A DNA stretch of 37,400 nucleotides from an uncultured Caryophanales bacterium (lineage in GTDB: Bacteria; Bacillota_I; Bacilli_A; RFN20; CAG-826): positions 1 through 37,400 of the forward strand of contig CALMWE010000314.1 of assembly GCA_937873795.1 (NCBI GenBank), in the 5' to 3' direction. Below the pieces are notes generated by a model. It ran no database searches and had not been told where the DNA came from. It saw only the letters and a list, made by a program, of their open reading frames with translations. This document shows positions 33,889 to 37,400 of this stretch, one piece after another. Made by a program: the position numbers and the translations under genes. Position 1 is the first letter of the stretch. Every line of letters begins with the position of its first letter.

Positions 33889-33923
33889 TAAAAAGGTCGG
33901 AAATGACAATTATTCCGACCTTT
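33886..33923 (-). terminator. pnp terminator
   Basis: AAAGGTCGGAA / TTCCGACCTTT 11-bp perfect stem with a 10-nt loop, then a T run on the minus strand, 20 bp after the pnp stop. Its T-run touches the dyad of the next promoter. Confidence 0.88.
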
Positions 33924-33941
33924 AACCGTGAGTGAGACAGT

Positions 33942-36074
33942 TTACTTGTGTTCTTCGGGTTTCGGTTCGAACTCTTTGTGGGAGCAGGCGACACGGCCCT
34001 TTTCATCGATCTCGGTGACGACGACTTTGAGTTTTTGACCCATCTTGACGACGTCTTTCGGGTTTTCGATGCGTTTCCAGGCCAGGCGCGAGACGTGAAC
34101 CATGCCGTCGACATCGCCGAAGAGGTTGACGAACACACCGTAAGCTTCGATGCGGACGACTTTGCCTTCGTAGATTTCGCCGACTTTGGCTTCGCGGGTG
34201 ATGCCTTCGATGATGGCGACCGCACGGTCGATAGGTTCTTTCTCGGCGTGGTAGATCATGACACGGCCATCGTCTTCGATGTCGATCTTGACGTTATCGC
34301 ACTTGGCAATGATGTCGTTGATGACTTTGCCACCGCTGCCGATGACATCGCGGATCTTGTCGACAGGAATACGGAGTTGACGGAGTTTCGGCGCGTATTT
34401 GCCGACTTCGCTACGGGGCGCGGCAATCGCTTTGGTCATGGCGGCGCGGATGATTTCGCGGGCACCGTGAGCTTGAGCAAGCGCTTCTTCTAAGACCGAG
34501 CGGGTAATGCCGCGGATCTTGATGTCCATTTGTAAGGCGGTAATGCCTTTTTCGGTACCGGCGACTTTGAAGTCCATATCGCCGAAGTGGTCTTCAAGAC
34601 CTTGGATATCGGTGAGGACGGTGTAGGGATGTTTGCCATCCAACGGTCCGCTGGTGATGAGACCCATGGCAATACCGGAAACCATCGCTTTAAGCGGGAC
34701 ACCGGCGGCCATTAAGGACATACAGCCGGCGCAGATCGAGGCTTGGCTCGAAGAGCCATTGCTTTCGACGACTTCGCTGACGGTACGGATCGTATACGGG
34801 AATTCGTCTTCGCTCGGGATGACGTAGCTTAAGGCGCGTTCGCCTAAGGCACCATGTCCGATTTCGCGACGTCCCGGAGTGCCCATACGGCCGGTTTCAC
34901 CGACGGCAAAGGGCGGGAAGTTATAGTGATGCATCCACCGCTTGGAATCTTCGTCGGTGAGGTTATCGATGATTTGGACATCGGTTAACGCACCGAGGGT
35001 GGTGACGGAAATGACTTGGGTTTGTCCGCGGGTGAACATGGCGGAACCATGGACGCGCGGGAGTAAATCGACTTGAGCATCGAGCGGACGGATTTCGTCA
35101 ACACGGCGACCATCGGGACGGACTTTGTCTTCGGTGATCAAGCGACGGACTTCATCGGCAACGATGGTTTCCATGACTTCTTTGGCGCCTTGAACGGCGA
35201 GGTCATGGGCCTTTTGATCGGCATAGGTGCGTTTATCGAAATCATCGGCGATTTCCTTTTCGATGTCTTCGATCGCGTGTTGACGTTCGAGTTTATCGAA
35301 GATGGAAACGGCTTTGACTAAACGTTTTTGGGCAAGTTTGCGAACTTCATTTTCAATCTTTTCATCGACGTGGTAGAGCGGAATATCGCGTTTGGCTTTG
35401 CCGACTTCCTTGGCGATTTCGCGTTGGAAAGCGACCAATTTTTGAATCGCCGCGTGGCCGAACATGATGGCTTCGAGAATTTCGTTCTCGGGCACTTGGT
35501 TGGCTCCCGCTTCGACCATGTTGATGGCTTCTTCGGTACCGGCCACCGCTAAGTGAATATCGCTTAATTCATTTTCTTTGATCGACGGGTTGATGATCAG
35601 TTTGCCGTTGACGCGGGCGACATAAACGCCGGCGATCGGGCCGTCAAAGGGGATGTCGCTGATGCAAAGCGCTAAGGATGAACCGAACATGGCGGTCATT
35701 TCCGGCGTGCAATCTTGATCGACGCTCATCACGGTGTTGACGATTTGGACTTCGTTACGAAAGCCTTCGGAGAATAACGGACGGATCGGACGGTCGATGA
35801 GACGGGCGGCTAATGTGGCGTGTTCGCCAGGACGGCCTTCACGGCGAAGGAACGAGCCCGGGATTTTCCCAACCGCATATTGCTTTTCGTCATAAACGAC
35901 GGTTAACGGGAAGAAATCGCCTTCTTTGGGTTCCTTGCTTCCCACCACGGTGGATAAGACCGCCGTTTCATTCAAACGGACTAAAACGGAGCCATCGGCT
36001 TGCTTGGCGATTTCGCCAGTCTCGACGACCAGTTTCTTTCCTTCGAATGCTAATTCGAATACTCTTTTGGACAT
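33942..36074 (-). CDS. pnp: Polyribonucleotide nucleotidyltransferase (PNPase)
   Basis: Phosphorolytic 3'-5' exoribonuclease for mRNA decay. The 710-residue product has the full domain order: two RNase PH domains separated by a helical region, with [10 protein letters not shown] and the [11 protein letters not shown] region. These are followed by a KH domain ([15 protein letters not shown], about 560) and an S1 domain ([20 protein letters not shown], about 630). Length is normal. It starts with AAAGAGGT and has its own strong promoter carrying two dyads. It is monocistronic, with a terminator. Confidence 0.97.
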   Translation of the reverse strand: MSKRVFELAFEGKKLVVETGEIAKQADGSVLVRLNETAVLSTVVGSKEPKEGDFFPLTVVYDEKQYAVGKIPGSFLRREGRPGEHATLAARLIDRPIRPLFSEGFRNEVQIVNTVMSVDQDCTPEMTAMFGSSLALCISDIPFDGPIAGVYVARVNGKLIINPSIKENELSDIHLAVAGTEEAINMVEAGANQVPENEILEAIMFGHAAIQKLVAFQREIAKEVGKAKRDIPLYHVDEKIENEVRKLAQKRLVKAVSIFDKLERQHAIEDIEKEIADDFDKRTYADQKAHDLAVQGAKEVMETIVADEVRRLITEDKVRPDGRRVDEIRPLDAQVDLLPRVHGSAMFTRGQTQVISVTTLGALTDVQIIDNLTDEDSKRWMHHYNFPPFAVGETGRMGTPGRREIGHGALGERALSYVIPSEDEFPYTIRTVSEVVESNGSSSQASICAGCMSLMAAGVPLKAMVSGIAMGLITSGPLDGKHPYTVLTDIQGLEDHFGDMDFKVAGTEKGITALQMDIKIRGITRSVLEEALAQAHGAREIIRAAMTKAIAAPRSEVGKYAPKLRQLRIPVDKIRDVIGSGGKVINDIIAKCDNVKIDIEDDGRVMIYHAEKEPIDRAVAIIEGITREAKVGEIYEGKVVRIEAYGVFVNLFGDVDGMVHVSRLAWKRIENPKDVVKMGQKLKVVVTEIDEKGRVACSHKEFEPKPEEHK

Positions 36075-36105
36075 AAATTACCTCTTTCTTTTCTCTTTGA
36101 TTTTT

Positions 36106-36139
36106 ATGAACGCGTTCATTATATCATATGCTTTGCATA
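36106..36139 (-). promoter_or_regulatory. pnp promoter with two overlapping dyads
   Basis: Minus-strand TGATATAAT (-10 at 36123-36118, extended TGA). A perfect 14-bp palindrome ATGAACGCGTTCAT (36106-36119) covers the expected transcription start, and a TATGC-TTT-GCATA dyad (36127-36139) lies just upstream of the -10 in the spacer. Confidence 0.6.
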
Positions 36140-36146
36140 AAGACAT

Positions 36147-36178
36147 TAAAAAGCAGAAACGCGGGGGTTTCGGCTTTT
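36147..36178 (-). terminator. Terminator of the RHS/immunity unit
   Basis: AAAAGC / GCTTTT and GAAAC / GTTTC stems with one mismatch and a GC-rich 6-nt loop, then TTTTTAA on the minus strand. It separates the toxin-immunity unit from pnp downstream on the same strand. Confidence 0.75.
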
Positions 36179-36211
36179 GGGAAGGCATGTCGAAGGTGAA
36201 AGAAAACTTGA

Positions 36212-36571
36212 TTATTTGATTCTGAGGCCAAAAAGAGTATTCGTCTTCTCGATGGTACGTCGAATTATAGATGCATGAAAATCCCATAAGTCCGGTTCTT
36301 TGCTTCTTAAAAGCCATTTCAAGCCTGAGTGTTTCTTTTGCCATGCTTGGAAATCTTCAAGATTGTCTTTATAAATATCGATGGTTCTTTTTCCTTGACT
36401 ATCAATGACAAAAAAGCATTTTTCTCGAAATTGAGGAAGCTCTTGATAAACAAACTGGCCATACTGGTTTTCGAAAATATAAAGCGCATTGGGGGAAGTC
36501 CATGAAAAACGAAACTTGAAGTGATACTCATCTATAAGAAACGCTAACTTGTCAGCAATTATTTTTTCCAT
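36212..36571 (-). CDS. Small protein of unknown function, putative immunity protein for the RHS toxin
   Basis: A 119-residue soluble protein (MEKIIADKLAFLIDEYHFKF...), aromatic-rich, with no signal peptide or membrane segment. I do not recognise the family. It starts 9 nt after the RHS stop codon; the TAG stop is part of its TAGGAGG ribosome site, so it is coupled to the toxin gene. Small AT-rich genes directly after an RHS C-terminal tip usually encode the cognate immunity protein. That role is inference from position. The alternative is an unrelated hypothetical protein. Confidence 0.7.
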   Translation of the reverse strand: MEKIIADKLAFLIDEYHFKFRFSWTSPNALYIFENQYGQFVYQELPQFREKCFFVIDSQGKRTIDIYKDNLEDFQAWQKKHSGLKWLLRSKEPDLWDFHASIIRRTIEKTNTLFGLRIK

Positions 36572-36580
36572 GATTTCCTC

Positions 36581-37400
36581 CTATAAATAAAAATGTTGAA
36601 TAATCCTAAGGACCTTGTCAAATCGTGCAACTTCTGCAAAAAATCTTTCTGAATAAATAGTGAATTTGCTCCACCACAGGCCCTTTTCACCAACTCTCAA
36701 AAAATCCCATCCCATATCAATAAATCGGGCCCCAGTAAAAGATTTTCCGGAAATGTAAGCCATATGATCGATATAGCCAACTGCATCAGTCAATACAGTA
36801 TTTACTTTTGATAACTCATAATAATGTGAAAATCCTTCATAATATAGAGCTCCAATTTCATCAGCATAGGGGATTACCCGAGTAGCCATACTTTGCCCGA
36901 TAACAACTACATCTTGACCGTGGTTTAACGCGCTGGCAACATCTTGTGCATTATCTATTTTTGCTATTGCTTTCATTCCTTTTCCGATTCCAGGAATAAA
37001 CGGAATTGCTAGAAAAATAAGGTCTAACGCAAGCCAACCTGCGTTCGCCCAAGTTGGGTTTTTGATGAAATCGACCAAACTCCAAATCGCAAATCCAATA
37101 TCTAAGACAGTGTCCCAAAAAGTTCCTTGAGTGTCAGAATACGAAACCGGATTATCCCTGCAAATACATGAAAAGATTAATTCCAGTTGATGAGCGAAAA
37201 TCAAGATATTTTGGGCTATCAGCGTTCAGCCATCTACACCATGCCGGGACATAATACCGCGTCTGGCAGTAATACATCATCGTCTCGGCGTCATAGTAAT
37301 AGCCTTTATAACGGAAGGGGTTGGCCTGCCCGATGGTATTGGCCCCACTACCGGTAATCGAGACCATATTGCCCCAGGCATCATAATTATACCGCACGAC
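36581..37400 (-). pseudogene. RHS-repeat protein, 3' end: core terminus plus toxin-like tip; partial, frameshifted
   Basis: The gene enters from the right window edge. The first part (YDAWGNMVSITGSG, NPFRYKGYYYDAETMMYY, WLNADSPKYLD) is the standard end of an RHS core shell. It then breaks in frame. Joining NLFMY to CRDNPVSYSDTQG by dropping one T in TATTTGC (AAA at 37162-37164 on the + strand) restores the usual core-terminal motif. After that come a hydrophobic pretoxin-like segment (WAGWLALD-type: NAGWLALDLIFLAIPFIPGIG) and a ~130-residue tip (GQSMATRVIPYADEIGA ... FIDMGWDFLR) probably carrying toxin activity; no catalytic motif is recognised. The tip is visibly more AT-rich than the core. 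Confidence 0.8.

Noticed and set aside
33948-34493. 181-residue plus-strand ORF opposite pnp
   Set aside because: Antisense shadow of the KH/S1 end of PNPase; the Phe/Asp-rich composition is an artefact of the complementary frame.
1-37400. Mycoplasma genetic code (TGA as Trp)
   Set aside because: TGA stops comEA, acpS, rarA and the leader peptide at sensible family lengths, and Trp is encoded by TGG.
1-37400. CRISPR arrays, insertion sequences, prophage or integrase genes
   Set aside because: No regularly spaced repeats, transposase motifs or phage genes were seen on either strand; the only mobile-like element is the RHS tip.

Overview
The window looks like a chromosomal segment of a Bacillota (low-GC Gram-positive lineage) bacterium, roughly 50% GC by eye. 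Support comes from ComEC/ComEA, GreA, the alaS-ruvX-DUF1292 cluster with an alaS T-box leader, an RNase J, SpoIIIE/FtsK, holA next to comEC, strong AGGAGG ribosome binding sites and compact operons. TGA ends several genes (comEA, acpS, the leader peptide) and TGG encodes Trp, so the standard bacterial code applies rather than the Mycoplasma code. I cannot name the species; an Erysipelotrichia/Izemoplasma-like or other Mollicutes-adjacent lineage is a guess. No rRNA, tRNA, CRISPR or insertion sequence was seen.

Layout. 1-4468 (+): a putative lipid-salvage operon with a frameshifted acyl-activating enzyme carrying its own ACP domain, a GPH/MFS transporter, a PlsC-like acyltransferase and a membrane protein. 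4600-4866 (+): rpsT. 4926-9037 (-): holA, comEC, comEA and greA. 9182-10332 (+): a split chromate-transporter pair. 10347-13664 (-): DUF1292, ruvX and alaS behind a T-box. 13940-17015 (+): a Tyr-rich leader peptide and attenuator, then a three-gene TrpXYZ-like ABC transporter. 17044-18631 (-): mnmA and dtd. 18697-19965 (+): rarA. 19979-27706 (-): pyrimidine-nucleoside phosphorylase, a second plsC, a short ssb, pullulanase, acpS and spoIIIE/ftsK. 27855-29534 (-): a J2-like RNase J. 29657-33817 (-): a tightly overlapping operon of two flavoproteins, DUF1667, a DUF3267 zincin and a YfcE phosphodiesterase. 33942-36074 (-): pnp. 36212-37400 (-): the 3' end of an RHS toxin gene with a frameshift, followed by a small putative immunity gene.

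The most interesting element is at 13997-14188. A 27-residue leader peptide holds seven Tyr residues, six of them within seven consecutive codons. It is followed by four mutually exclusive RNA pairings: leader:region 1, 1:2, 2:3 antiterminator and 3:4 terminator. This is what ribosome-stalling attenuation by tyrosine needs, and it predicts that the downstream transporter of unassigned substrate imports tyrosine or another aromatic amino acid. The alaS T-box faces it across the same intergenic region, so two different amino-acid-sensing mechanisms sit back to back.

Genes are packed tightly. Convergent genes share bidirectional terminators whose loops or stem bases hold stop codons, and many promoters carry an extended -10 (TGn) element. 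Two single-base frameshifts, in acs and rhs, should be checked against reads before they are treated as biology.
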